Shown: positions 10,612 through 19,459, counted from the stretch's first letter. The stretch: DNA of 64,000 nucleotides from Sorangium sp051521495 (GCF_051521495.1 NZ_CP150355.1:6572001-6636000), one strand, 5' to 3'. Notes: generated by a model not told the origin, from the sequence alone. Program-made: numbers and translations.

Positions 10612-11131
10612 CGGCCGCCACCTCCCCTCGGCGCGCCGGGGCTCGTCGGCGCCCGACGGCTGTGCGGGCGGAAAGCCCGCTGCTCGCCCCGTCCCATCCC
10701 GGTCCATCCCTGCGCCGTCATCGTTACACCCGAACGCGCTCGGCGGCGTGGCCCGTTTGCCATCAACAAGCGTCCGAGAGCCCAGGTCGACATGAGGCAC
10801 ACCGCGTCGTGCCCGGCGTGGAGGAGAGCGTTCATGGTCGGCGCGTCGGTTTCGTGCCCGGAGGGGTCGGGAACGTTCAACCCCGGTCGGCGAAATCGAC
10901 CGCCGGGGGTCCGGACGGCCGAAATCGACGGCCAGGGAGCGCGATCGACCGCCGGGGTCGCCTCCGCCGCCCGGGAGCTCCGGACCTCCGGCCGTCGAGA
11001 TCGTGCGCAGGCGCACGAGCCGTTGAACGGAGCGCGTGGCAGCGGGCACGGAGCTCCGAGCGGGCAGAGGGCGTCGCGCCGACGAGCCGCGCTGCTGCCC
11101 TGGATCCATCGCTGAGCAGGAGTGATGACAT
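10612..11131. promoter_or_regulatory. Divergent regulatory region with three short repeats
   Basis: This 520-base region separates the divergent sigma-factor and lipoprotein genes and has no convincing gene. Three related words, AAATCGACCGCCGGGG (from 10893), AAATCGACGGCCAGGG (from 10922) and GATCGACCGCCGGGG (from 10943), sit within 70 bases and may be a regulator binding cluster. No clear -35/-10 pair was found. Confidence 0.4.
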
Positions 11132-11614
11132 ATGAGCATGCGCACGGCCTTCGAGTGGGGTCTCGGTCTCTCTTTGTCTTTTTTCTCGATGACGACGGTC
11201 GGTTGTTACATCGAGACCGGCGACGACTGCGACTGGGACGACGACTGCATCGACGCTCCCGACTTCGGGCGCCCAGATCGTGACGAGGACACCGATGACG
11301 ACGACGGTGAGGAAGGCGCGAGCAGCGGCGGGGAGAGCAGCGAGAGCGGCGGCGAGAGCACCGCGAGCGGCGGCGGCGCGGGCGGGAGCTCCTCGGGGGG
11401 ACAGATCGCCTGCGAGGCGGCGTGCGACTGCCCGAGCGGCGACGCGTGCATCGAGGGGACCTGCAGGACGCCGTGCGCGGCCTCGTGCGAGTGCGCCGAG
11501 GGCGAGTCGTGCGAGGGTGGCTATTGCGCGCCCCCGCCGGAGCCGGCCATCTCCTGCGAGGTGGACTGCGACTGCCCCAGCGGCAGCGAGTGCGTCGAGG
11601 GCGTCTGCAGCTGA
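11132..11614 (+). CDS. Small Cys-rich lipoprotein
   Basis: 160 residues. The N-terminus has a hydrophobic stretch and TTVGC at about residue 21-25, a plausible lipobox. An Asp/Glu-rich segment follows, then a Gly/Ser linker. Last come three Cys-rich modules of the form C-x-C-x(2)-G-x-x-C-x-x-G-x-C (CDCPSGDACIEGTC, CECAEGESCEGGYC, CDCPSGSECVEGVC). These modules are common in myxobacterial secreted proteins and probably form disulfides at the cell surface. CAGGAG (11117-11122) is the ribosome site. Function unknown. Confidence 0.75.
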   Translation: MSMRTAFEWGLGLSLSFFSMTTVGCYIETGDDCDWDDDCIDAPDFGRPDRDEDTDDDDGEEGASSGGESSESGGESTASGGGAGGSSSGGQIACEAACDCPSGDACIEGTCRTPCAASCECAEGESCEGGYCAPPPEPAISCEVDCDCPSGSECVEGVCS

Positions 11615-11779
11615 ACGGCGGGGCGCTCCCCGGGGGCGCCGAGCCCTGAGCCGGTCCCTCGACGACCCCGCCCCGCGCGCCGTGCTCGATCAGGGAGCAG
11701 GTCCGAGCTGCACGCGGCTTGCTCCCTCTGGAGCGGGTTGCAGAGTCGTGTGATTCAGACAGTCGACAGACAGGCAAGC

Positions 11780-11801
11780 GCGGCGTGCGACAGTACGCCG
11801 C
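11780..11801. terminator. Hairpin between convergent genes
   Basis: GCGGCGT (11780-11786) pairs with ACGCCGC (11795-11801) over an 8-base loop. It sits between the plus-strand lipoprotein and the minus-strand low-GC operon, so it could end both. Nothing else was seen in the gap 11615-11913. Confidence 0.4.
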
Positions 11802-11913
11802 AGCGACGCGAACGACGCAGCTGAGCCGGAGTCCTACGAATCTGCGACCCGCGATGGTTCCATGCGTCAGAAATCGAGCCATGGATGCGCCACCCGCGCT
11901 GGCGGCATGTACC

Positions 11914-12573
11914 TTATCGGCTTGGGTCGCTCAGCCAGTCGGAAAGGGCCTTGGCGCAAGTTTCACGACCATCGCCGACAGGGGCGACATCGATGGCGGC
12001 GCGCATGGCGAGTAGCTTGCGGCGATGAGCCTCGAGAACGCGGGCCCGTTCGCGACCGGCAGCCGCGTCGCGGCAAACGGACGAGGCAATATTCAACATG
12101 ATCAGAAGGCCAACCGCAACGGAGATGACGACGATGACCTTCACAAGCGGCTCACTGACGAGGTCAACAGACAAAGAAAGCAGGAGTGCCGCCAACACCA
12201 TAGCCAAGATCGGAAACGCAAACGCCGAAACCATCATCATATCCGCCGAGTCGCGCTCGACTTTAGCTTGTCTATCGAGCTCACTGCCGTACTTGTCAAG
12301 CAAGAACGTCGTAGTGCCCTCAAACTGAAAGCACCTTCCATTAAGCAGTTCGTTGCTCAGCTCGAGGAACTGCTCTCTGCTGCCGGCCGCAAGGACCTTC
12401 TGCCCAAGGCTGCCGTTTCCGTCGCGCTTGCCAACTGCAAGGCCCAGCCGGTCATACTTGAAGGCAAACTGAGTAAGCAAGCTCGCCCGCCGCTCAGACG
12501 TGATCGATTTCATGGACAGCGCGAATTTGTCCCACTCCGACAGTTCAATCTTTGGCGCTTTGCTCGGCATCAC
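11914..12573 (-). CDS. Unknown membrane protein, last gene of low-GC operon
   Basis: 219 residues, family not recognised. The first 110 residues are soluble and helical (WDKFALSMKSITSERRASLL). Two adjacent membrane segments follow (about 111-132, MMMVSAFAFPILAMVLAALL, and 142-163, VKVIVVISVAVGLLIMLNI). A basic C-terminal helix rich in Arg/Lys ends the protein. Base composition is near 55% GC, well below the rest of the window. Translation can begin at GTG 12573, which overlaps the upstream stop as GTGA, or at the ATG three bases later. A strong GGAGGGAGG precedes both. Confidence 0.8.
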   Translation of the reverse strand: MMPSKAPKIELSEWDKFALSMKSITSERRASLLTQFAFKYDRLGLAVGKRDGNGSLGQKVLAAGSREQFLELSNELLNGRCFQFEGTTTFLLDKYGSELDRQAKVERDSADMMMVSAFAFPILAMVLAALLLSLSVDLVSEPLVKVIVVISVAVGLLIMLNIASSVCRDAAAGRERARVLEAHRRKLLAMRAAIDVAPVGDGRETCAKALSDWLSDPSR

Positions 12574-13340
12574 ACGTCGCCTCCCTCCTCATCGTTCCCA
12601 TCATCCAGATATCCCTGCGCCAGTGGCACGCGCTCCCACCGCATGCAGACGTAGTGCATCGCATAGATCGCCAACACGCCAAGCACGACCGGCACCAGCT
12701 CCCAGTACCAGCTAAGCTGCTCCTCCGCATCTCGCAAGAATCCATTCACGATCGGAATCTTATGTAGCGGGTTCAGCTCCCGCAACCCTGGCGCATCGGC
12801 CGCGATGGCGTACAGCAGCGACGCCATCATCAGCACGCCGCCGAGCCACGCCCATCGTGATTGGACCGCAAGGTCGCGACCGAGACGTCCACCGTCGAGC
12901 ACGCTGCGGGCTCCAACGAACGCCAGCTTGTCCGGAATCCCAACCTCAACGTTGTCCTCGGCGCCGTCAGTCTTGCAGACCAGCACCCACGCCGAGCGTG
13001 GATAGGCACGGTCCACTTCGATGGTCCATTCGTTCTCGGCCGTCTTCGTCGGGCTCGGGTCCGGCGGCGGACCTACCAACAACTTCGGCGCGGCGACAAA
13101 CATGCTGCCCCTGCGCAATCGGACTCGCACCTGGATACGCTCGTCGAGCTGCGCGTCGTCGAGGTAGTTGATGATGAATCGGTATGACTGGCCGTGTGCC
13201 GTGCGATGGCGCATCCCCACCGCGGTGAAGCGCGGGCGCGTCACATGGGCCCAGAGCGCGCCCGCCGCCGCAGGGAGCAGCAGGCCGAGGCTCGTCAGCA
13301 GCGGAGCCAGATATTGGACGAGACCTTCGGGCTCACCCAT
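12570..13340 (-). CDS. Unknown three-segment membrane protein of the low-GC operon
   Basis: 256 residues, family not recognised. There is one membrane segment near the N-terminus (about 9-31). A strand-rich domain (about 35-155) follows, with RTAHGQSYRFIINYLDDAQL and EVDRAYPRSAWVLVCKTDG. Two further membrane segments (about 166-185 and 218-240) precede an acidic tail (DDGNDEEGGDV). I start at ATG 13340, which overlaps the upstream stop by 8 bases (ATGGGTGA), rather than at the longer frame from 13397 that lies within the sensor gene. The soluble domain between membrane segments could contact the sensor encoded just upstream. Confidence 0.75.
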   Translation of the reverse strand: MGEPEGLVQYLAPLLTSLGLLLPAAAGALWAHVTRPRFTAVGMRHRTAHGQSYRFIINYLDDAQLDERIQVRVRLRRGSMFVAAPKLLVGPPPDPSPTKTAENEWTIEVDRAYPRSAWVLVCKTDGAEDNVEVGIPDKLAFVGARSVLDGGRLGRDLAVQSRWAWLGGVLMMASLLYAIAADAPGLRELNPLHKIPIVNGFLRDAEEQLSWYWELVPVVLGVLAIYAMHYVCMRWERVPLAQGYLDDGNDEEGGDV

Positions 13341-16026
13341 GCGTTGCCTCCACGGCGCTAGCGAAACGCTCGGCGAGTCGCTCAGCGAGATCGCCATTCA
13401 CGCTCGCGAGCACGCTGAGCGTCACGATGGTGTCGCCATTGGCGAGTTCCTCGTACCGCTTATCGTCACCGGAGTAGACGCGAACAAGAATCCAGGACTC
13501 TGCGCCGTGCCCGACCGCGTTCTTGCGGCGAGCACAGTAAGGCTCAGTCTCCCCTGCTATCGCGCCGAATTTCTCCCTGACGATCCACCCCCTGGTAGGT
13601 AGCTTTATATCGCCGGTGAGCCGGACGCACGGTTCCTGGAGCAGATCATCGATGGCCACGCTGCTCTGTATCCCCCCGGGGATAATCAACTCTTGCATTT
13701 TGAGCGCGGGGTCATTGATCGGCACCAACTTCTTGCCGCACTTTACGAAGACCGCCTCATGCCGCTCTATCCACAGCTTGTCGAGCTTCGCACATCGCTC
13801 TTTGCCCACCGGCTCCAACACGCCGAACGACCGAGGCGCCGCGCCGAGCGTCGCGACCTGCCCATCGAAGAAGAACATCGGTGAGGCGTGGACGCGTAAC
13901 CAACGTCGCCGCGTATTCTGCCCGCGCAGCCGCACGTAGTACGCGGAGGCCTTCCCGCGGCGCCGTTCCTGCGGGATGACGTTGAGGAACGGCACCAGCG
14001 TGTAGTTCTTGCCGGCGCGCTTCGCGATCTCAGGCTCGATCAGGTCCAAGAAGGGCTGCGCGAGATCGCTGCTCCCTTCGGTTCCGATCCGTGGAAGCGC
14101 CACGCCGAGCAGCTGTTCGGCGCGGTCGTTGGCCTCGACGATCCGCAGGTGCTCATCGAGCTTGAGCACGCCCGTCTGGAGGTTACGGAGCAGGGCCTGC
14201 TCCCGCGCGTAGGCGTTCCAGCGCTGCGAGTGACGCAGCATGACGGCACCCAGCGTACCGGTGGCGACGAGGAGGACCAGGGTGGCGATCACCCAGGGGA
14301 CGACCCCATCGTCGAGGTCGCCGCGAGCCTCGAACAGGACCGCATGAAGCGCGCGGCCGTCGCGACCGACGGGGACGAGCCACGTGAGCTTGGGTCCTTC
14401 GCTGGCCGTGAAGGTCCGCTCCCGGCCCCGCATCGGAGGGCTGGGATGTTCGCCCGGAAACGTCGACGGATTGGCGTACAACCCGCCAGGCCGTGGCTCC
14501 GTGGGCTCGGTCTCATCCTTCGGTGCCCAATCGTCTATCACCATCGGTAGCACCTCGCGCGCCAGATCCTCGAGGGCGCCGCTCTCGCCGAGCTTCAGGG
14601 ACTCGGCTTCTCGTGTTAGCCTCGCCGCGATCTGGCGACTCAGGATCTCGTCGTCTTCATTCTCCTTCGCCGCGGTCTCTTTACGATCCGGATCGTACAG
14701 TTCGATCGCACTCTTATCGAATGCACCGTTGCGCGGCGGACCGATCTTGACGAAGCGCCGCTTGACCAGCCGTGTATTCTCCAGATCATCCGTCAAGTCT
14801 TTGAACGGGACGCTGATGTCCCCGCAGACGACCGCCCGTAAGTCGCCCTCCCCCGCGCCGGACTTGAGTGGTTTGCAATAGGTGCGCACGACGCCCATCC
14901 CCGCGTAATCGACGTAGGGGCCCGAGATGTACTCGGACAGCGCTGGATCTGCCTGAAAGGCCTCGAAGTAACGGGCCGGCGTCCACCGACGTGTGGGGCG
15001 GAAGTGGCGCCGGCTCGGGTCGCTCAGCTGACCACAGGTCCACAATCGAACGACGTCGTTGACTCCGATGAAGTAGACTTGCACGAGGCGCGGGCGCTCG
15101 TCGTCGATGTTCGGAGGATCGGCGCACGCTCTCTCGAGCTCTCCGGCCGCCGCCAACGACTCTTCCAGCAGCAACGACGCGGCGGCTTCAAACCAGACGA
15201 TCTCCTCGAGGATCGGCGTCGCGCTGTCGTTCTTCCGCAGCATGTCGATACGCCGCTGGCGCATGTCGGCCTGGCTCACCATGAAGAGCCGGCTGCGTCG
15301 CTGTCGCTTGGCATCCTGCGCGTCACACGTCATCTTCGCGGCTTCCTCGCCGCGCGCGCCGCAGTACTCCGGCGCGACCAGGTTCTTCAGCGTGTCGCGG
15401 ACGTCCTGACAAGGATTGGATAGATCTTTCGTGGCCAGCATCAATTCTGGCTTGTCATGCAAACACCTCTGCATGAACCGCACGACGTTTTCCTGGAGCC
15501 CAGCAGGCGGTTGTCCGTTCCACCGCTTGGTCGCGTACCGCCACTCCTCGTTCGCGTCGGGAAGGGATGTGGCCTTCGTCCACTTCTCCGTGGTCGTCCT
15601 GAGCACCTTGTCGAGCATGTCGCAATCGATTTCATTCGTAGCGTTCCCGCGCCCTCCGTCCGGGCCCCCGGCTCTCTCACACATCCCCGCCAGGTTGAGC
15701 GGCGCCCGGAAGGACTGTTTGGCGAGCAGCGCCCCCAGCACGGCCGGGTAGTGGGTGTCGCGACGCACCTCGTAGTCGGCTTGCAGCAGGCGATCCGTAT
15801 CGTCCTTCAACCCCGTGAGGCTGTTCTGGATCTGCAAAGCAGCTTGCCGGAACGCCGTCGCGGTCACGAGAATGAGCCCCGATAGAAGCAGAAACGTGGC
15901 CCGGCCGTCGTCGAGGAACCCCCGGAACACGCGGAGCGCGCGCCAGCGCTGGTCGCGATCGAGCAGCCATTGCCCCACCGCAGCGAGTCCCCCTGGCTTC
16001 TTGTCGGCGTTCCCAGCGTCGCTCAT
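13333..16026 (-). CDS. Transmembrane Cache-PAS sensor without output domain
   Basis: 897 residues. Membrane segments at about 43-60 and 574-596 enclose a large outside region. Residues about 245-410 look like a Cache ligand-binding domain: VYFIGVNDVVRLW, then ARYFEAF, YISGPYVDYAGMGVVRTYCKP and AVVCGDISVP. After the second segment comes a PAS domain (about 605-730: TGVLKLDEHLRIVEANDRAEQLLG and RRRWLRVHASPMFF). The last 150 residues are unassigned. No histidine kinase, GGDEF, EAL, methyl-accepting or phosphatase domain follows, so the signal must pass by protein contact, probably to the two membrane proteins encoded next. Start ATG overlaps the ApbE-like stop (ATGA). GC is lower than the chromosome background. 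Confidence 0.8.
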   Translation of the reverse strand: MSDAGNADKKPGGLAAVGQWLLDRDQRWRALRVFRGFLDDGRATFLLLSGLILVTATAFRQAALQIQNSLTGLKDDTDRLLQADYEVRRDTHYPAVLGALLAKQSFRAPLNLAGMCERAGGPDGGRGNATNEIDCDMLDKVLRTTTEKWTKATSLPDANEEWRYATKRWNGQPPAGLQENVVRFMQRCLHDKPELMLATKDLSNPCQDVRDTLKNLVAPEYCGARGEEAAKMTCDAQDAKRQRRSRLFMVSQADMRQRRIDMLRKNDSATPILEEIVWFEAAASLLLEESLAAAGELERACADPPNIDDERPRLVQVYFIGVNDVVRLWTCGQLSDPSRRHFRPTRRWTPARYFEAFQADPALSEYISGPYVDYAGMGVVRTYCKPLKSGAGEGDLRAVVCGDISVPFKDLTDDLENTRLVKRRFVKIGPPRNGAFDKSAIELYDPDRKETAAKENEDDEILSRQIAARLTREAESLKLGESGALEDLAREVLPMVIDDWAPKDETEPTEPRPGGLYANPSTFPGEHPSPPMRGRERTFTASEGPKLTWLVPVGRDGRALHAVLFEARGDLDDGVVPWVIATLVLLVATGTLGAVMLRHSQRWNAYAREQALLRNLQTGVLKLDEHLRIVEANDRAEQLLGVALPRIGTEGSSDLAQPFLDLIEPEIAKRAGKNYTLVPFLNVIPQERRRGKASAYYVRLRGQNTRRRWLRVHASPMFFFDGQVATLGAAPRSFGVLEPVGKERCAKLDKLWIERHEAVFVKCGKKLVPINDPALKMQELIIPGGIQSSVAIDDLLQEPCVRLTGDIKLPTRGWIVREKFGAIAGETEPYCARRKNAVGHGAESWILVRVYSGDDKRYEELANGDTIVTLSVLASVNGDLAERLAERFASAVEATHG

Positions 16027-17141
16027 CGGGAACCTCCGTCGGGCGCGGTCGGGTAGCGGTCGATGCGGACGGTGACTCTTTCGTCCTTCTTGTAGACGTA
16101 GACATCGCTTTTGGTATCAATGGCGATCACGCCGCCAACTGCAGCGCGATGCGTCGTGGCATCCTTGCCGCCCTCTGGCCCGCGGATGAAGACCTCATCG
16201 TCCACGGTATCGGCGGTGATGGCGTCGTCGGCGAAGACGGTGACGCCGAACGCTTTGTCAGCCGGCTCGCCGGCGTCGATGTCGATGATGCGGTGTCGGC
16301 GGCGCCCGTCGCACTCGACGTACTTCTCGTAGTCTCCTGTCGCCGAGAAAGCGATCCCGGCGCCCGCGTCGAGCGTGACAGATCCGAAATGTGCGTCACG
16401 CCCACCTCGGGGATCACGAAGGAGGACGCGCCACGGTTTGCCGTCTCCGCTGCCGCGAACGTAGGTGACGCCGCCTATTTGAACGTAGAACCGATCGCAG
16501 TTCGCGTCCTCGAGCATCTTCCTCGCGCGCTCGACGAGATAGCCCCTGTTGATACCATTGAGGTTGATCTGCGATTCACGCTCCAGCGTGACGCAGGATG
16601 AATCTCTGGGCGGTGAGCACCGAGTGTCCATGTGAAGCACCTTGCTGATGCCGACCTTTCGCTGCGCTTCGCTCCGGGCACCTGCGTCGGGTTCGGGTAG
16701 CTCGCACGTCAGCTGCCAGAGATCGGCCAAGGGTGAAAATGACACATCAAACGCCCCGAGAGAGTTCTCATTTGCCTCGATCGCATGCTCGAGGACGCGG
16801 CGCGTGTCATCGCCTATTTCGACGGCTCCCCCGTCGGCGCCGTTGAGGTTCTTGACATCCGTCTCGAGCTCCAGGGCGATTCTGATGAGCGGCTTTTCAA
16901 CAAGCTCCGCCAGGCCCCCATCCATCGCCTCGATACACTTGGTACTGTACACCCGCACCACCGCCGACGTTCCGATCGCTAGATCGAAGCTCCGCTCTGC
17001 GGGAGGCGGCTCGTCGGCCCGCGAGACGTCAGCCCCTGCATCGAGCGTCCCGTGCGCCCTCGCGTCCACGGCCGCACTGCGGCCCGGGTCGCAAGCCGCG
17101 AGCAGCACCCCCGCCACCGCGATGGCGTGCGCGCACTCCAC
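16023..17141 (-). CDS. Divergent ApbE-like (FAD:protein FMN transferase family) lipoprotein
   Basis: 372 residues starting at GTG 17141; an in-frame TAA just upstream rules out a longer start. A short signal peptide ends in a lipobox LAAC (Cys17). ApbE landmarks are visible: GAFDVSFSPLADLW (129-142), INLNGINRGYLVE (192-204), YVQIGGVTYVRG (219-230), AFSATGDYEKY (264-274), RIIDIDAGEP (284-293) and VFADDAITADTVDDEVF (302-318). Usual residues are changed: KG of the family becomes RG, HIIDPxTG becomes RIIDIDAG, and the metal-site ADxxxT reads ADTVDD. FMN transfer may be weakened or lost, leaving a flavin- or nucleotide-binding role. First gene of a four-gene overlapping operon. Confidence 0.78.
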   Translation of the reverse strand: MECAHAIAVAGVLLAACDPGRSAAVDARAHGTLDAGADVSRADEPPPAERSFDLAIGTSAVVRVYSTKCIEAMDGGLAELVEKPLIRIALELETDVKNLNGADGGAVEIGDDTRRVLEHAIEANENSLGAFDVSFSPLADLWQLTCELPEPDAGARSEAQRKVGISKVLHMDTRCSPPRDSSCVTLERESQINLNGINRGYLVERARKMLEDANCDRFYVQIGGVTYVRGSGDGKPWRVLLRDPRGGRDAHFGSVTLDAGAGIAFSATGDYEKYVECDGRRRHRIIDIDAGEPADKAFGVTVFADDAITADTVDDEVFIRGPEGGKDATTHRAAVGGVIAIDTKSDVYVYKKDERVTVRIDRYPTAPDGGSR

Positions 17142-17459
17142 AACGCGACATTAGCCGAAGAGGCGTTCACAACGGAAGGGGTGACGACGGCCACCCGGCA
17201 CGTATGCCGGCTCGATCCCGCCACCCGTTCCAACCTGACCGGACCACCGGTTCAGACGGAATCCGGCCACAGATTCCGGCGCCCCGGCCGTCGGACTGGC
17301 CGGGCGACGCGAGAGCGCGGAAAATTCTACAATCGAACGCGATCGTAGTGCGCTCGGTTTTACAGAGGTATTTGCAAATCATGTGCGCGACGGTTCGGTC
17401 TCTCTCGGAACCTGACGGCCAGCCCGCCGCGCTACGCACGGGGAAAGGAGCCAGCCTCC
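17142..17459. promoter_or_regulatory. Upstream region of the low-GC operon
   Basis: About 318 bases before the ApbE-like gene with no convincing gene. It includes an AT-richer patch at 17320-17385 (such as TTTTACAGAGGTATTTGCAA), likely to contain the operon promoter. I could not fix a -35/-10 pair. Confidence 0.3.
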
Positions 17460-17600
17460 TTACCACCACATCGGACCGAGAGCGAAGGACGGCACGAGCA
17501 CCAGCAGCGCCGCGACATCTAGGCCCGCAATCTCGAGCATTGCGACGCCATCCTTGAGCAGCGCCAGGCGGACCACCCAGCGCACCACGAGCAGCCCCAT
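17460..17600 (-). CDS. Possible 46-residue hydrophobic peptide or gene remnant
   Basis: ATG at 17600 opens MGLLVVRWVVRLALLKDGVA and then a second hydrophobic stretch (LDVAALLVLVPSFAL) ending MWW. Both halves could be membrane segments. There is no good ribosome site. It may be a tiny membrane protein or the tail of a decayed gene. Confidence 0.3.
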   Translation of the reverse strand: MGLLVVRWVVRLALLKDGVAMLEIAGLDVAALLVLVPSFALGPMWW

Positions 17601-17677
17601 CGCCGAGGGAAGTCCTCGTTTGGCGCCCGATGCTTCACGCCGTCCGTCCCTCTCTGCGCCGGCGGGGGAGCCCAGGC

Positions 17678-18328
17678 TCACCGCGACGGGACGAGCCGCT
17701 CGAGCCGGGACATATACCCCGGTAGCTCCGCCGCCAGCGCTCCGGGCAACGCCCGGTCCGCTTCGAACAACATCGCCAGGTTGCCGTAAAGCGCCGCGTC
17801 CGCGAGGCTCGGGGCTTCGCCGAACAGGAACGGCGCTCGCTGCAGCGTCCGAACGGTCGGCGCGAGCAGGCTCCGCGCGCGATCGAGCAGCGCCGGCGTG
17901 TCGCGCTCCCACTGCTCGATACAGCCGGCGCCGAACTTGCGCTCCTTGATCAGCGTGTACAGGGCGCGCTGCGCCGGCCGCTCCCAGGCGTCGCGGATGC
18001 GCGGCGACGCGATCCGAAACAACACGTCCTCGAGCGGTCCATCGCAGAAGTCCGCGTACGCCCAGACGGGCCCCTCGAGAACGTCCAGCGTCAAGCGCCG
18101 GGCAGCAGGGTCCTCGAGCAGGAGCTCGCAGATCCGCCGTGACTCGACCGTCACCCGGCCGTCGTCGCCGACCAGCACGGGCACGTAGATATAGCCGCCG
18201 GTCACGCGGGCCAGCTCGTCGCGATCATCGTAGGGCACCTCGACCAGCTCGTACGGGCGAGCCAGGAGGTCGAGCAGCATCTGAACTTTGCGCGCGAACG
18301 GGCTATATCGGAGTCGGTAGAGCTTCAT
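17678..18328 (-). CDS. Glutathione S-transferase family protein
   Basis: 216 residues, normal for cytosolic GSTs. The thioredoxin-like domain (1-80) starts MKLYRLRYSPFARKVQMLL, with Ser9 at the usual catalytic position, a cis-Pro in YVPVLVGDDG and the glutathione-contacting ES pair in VTVESRRICELLLE. The all-helical C-terminal domain includes PFLFGEAPSLADAALYGNLA, the usual N-capping box. The true start is at 18328; the much longer open frame upstream is antisense to the LysR gene. It is divergently transcribed from the LysR regulator over 69 bases, so it is the probable target of that regulator, perhaps for electrophile detoxification. Confidence 0.92.
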   Translation of the reverse strand: MKLYRLRYSPFARKVQMLLDLLARPYELVEVPYDDRDELARVTGGYIYVPVLVGDDGRVTVESRRICELLLEDPAARRLTLDVLEGPVWAYADFCDGPLEDVLFRIASPRIRDAWERPAQRALYTLIKERKFGAGCIEQWERDTPALLDRARSLLAPTVRTLQRAPFLFGEAPSLADAALYGNLAMLFEADRALPGALAAELPGYMSRLERLVPSR

Positions 18329-18397
18329 GGCTCCCGAGATACCCCGGAGCACCAGGACGAGCGAGCGAATGTTTTCCATGGTACATGAGAAATCCTC

Positions 18398-19333
18398 ATG
18401 ACCATCCCCGCCCCGGGGGATCGCCCTCCGCCGCTGCCGTCGCTCACCGCCCTGCAGGCGTTCGAGGCCGCGGCGCGCCACTCGAGCGTCACCCAAGCCG
18501 CGCGCGAGCTCGGCGTGACCCAGGCCGCCGTCAGCCACCAGCTCCGCGCCCTCGAGGACACGCTGGAGACGGCGCTGTTTCGGCGCTCGCCGCACGGCAT
18601 CAGCTTGACGGAGGAGGGCGAGCGCTGGGCTGCGGAGCTCGGCGTCGTGTTCGCCAGGCTGCGCGAGGCGAACGCCCGCCTGCGGCGGCCCGCCGCAAAC
18701 GCGCGGCCCGCCGTATCGGTCAGCGTCACGCCGTCGTTCGGAGCGCGCTGGCTCGTGCCGCGGCTCGGGCAGTTCCTTGTGAGCCACCCGGAGGTGGACG
18801 TGCGCATCTCCGCCACCGAACGCATCGTCGATTTCGCGAGAGAGCCAGTGGACATCGGCATTCGTTATGGCCTCGGCAGCTACCCGGGGCTGGTCACCGT
18901 CAAGCTGGCGGACGACGCCCTGATCGTGGCCGCCGCGCCGAGCGTCGCGAGCAAGCGCGCGCGCTGGCGCGTCGAGGACCTGAGCCACGAGGTGTTGCTC
19001 GGGGATGACCACCCCGACGCCTGGGGCCGCTGGTTTCGCGAGCGCTCGCGCCGCCTGCCGGCCCGGGTGCGCCAGAACCAGCTCACCGACTCGTCGATGC
19101 TGGTGGACGCGGCGGTGCGCGGTCAGGGGGTGGCGCTCGCGCGCTGGTCGCTCGCGGCCGCAGAGCTCGATCTCGGGCGCCTGGTGCTGCTCTTTCCCAG
19201 GCTCCCGGCGCTGCCGACGGGCCTCGCTTACACCCTCGCGAGCACGCGCGCGAGCCTGCGGCGCAAGCCCGTGGCCGCTTTCAGGGACTGGGTCGTATCC
19301 GAGGCCGCGAGCCTGCGCAGGCCCGGAGGCTGA
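18398..19333 (+). CDS. LysR-family transcriptional regulator (GcvA-like)
   Basis: 311 residues. The winged helix-turn-helix is at about 14-74 (LPSLTALQAFEAAARHSSVT then ELGVTQAAVSHQLRALED). The effector-binding domain starts with VSVTPSFGARWLVPRLGQF (about 107-126), as in the GcvA/AmpR branch. It includes VDIGIRYGLGSYPGL and SSMLVDAAVRGQGVALARWSL. It probably controls the divergent GST gene and itself from the 69-base shared region. The inducer is unknown. Confidence 0.93.
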   Translation: MTIPAPGDRPPPLPSLTALQAFEAAARHSSVTQAARELGVTQAAVSHQLRALEDTLETALFRRSPHGISLTEEGERWAAELGVVFARLREANARLRRPAANARPAVSVSVTPSFGARWLVPRLGQFLVSHPEVDVRISATERIVDFAREPVDIGIRYGLGSYPGLVTVKLADDALIVAAAPSVASKRARWRVEDLSHEVLLGDDHPDAWGRWFRERSRRLPARVRQNQLTDSSMLVDAAVRGQGVALARWSLAAAELDLGRLVLLFPRLPALPTGLAYTLASTRASLRRKPVAAFRDWVVSEAASLRRPGG

Positions 19334-19459
19334 GCCGCTGCCGCCCGCCCACGTCGCGCGATCCCTCCCCTCCGAGGAGAGCGACTCTCTTCTATCGATG
19401 CGCCAGGGCCACCGCCGATAGGCGACCTGGCCCGCGAGCCGGGATGTGACGGCCCGGCG

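Noticed and set aside
10700..10740. ECF autoregulatory promoter (TGTAACG on minus strand)
   Set aside because: A -35-like word is present, but no matching -10 at the right distance was found.
16023..17141. Calling the ApbE-like protein an active FMN transferase
   Set aside because: Several signature residues differ, so only family membership is claimed.
17460..17912. 150-codon minus-strand gene
   Set aside because: The first two thirds are antisense to the GST gene; only the last 46 codons have any membrane-protein character.
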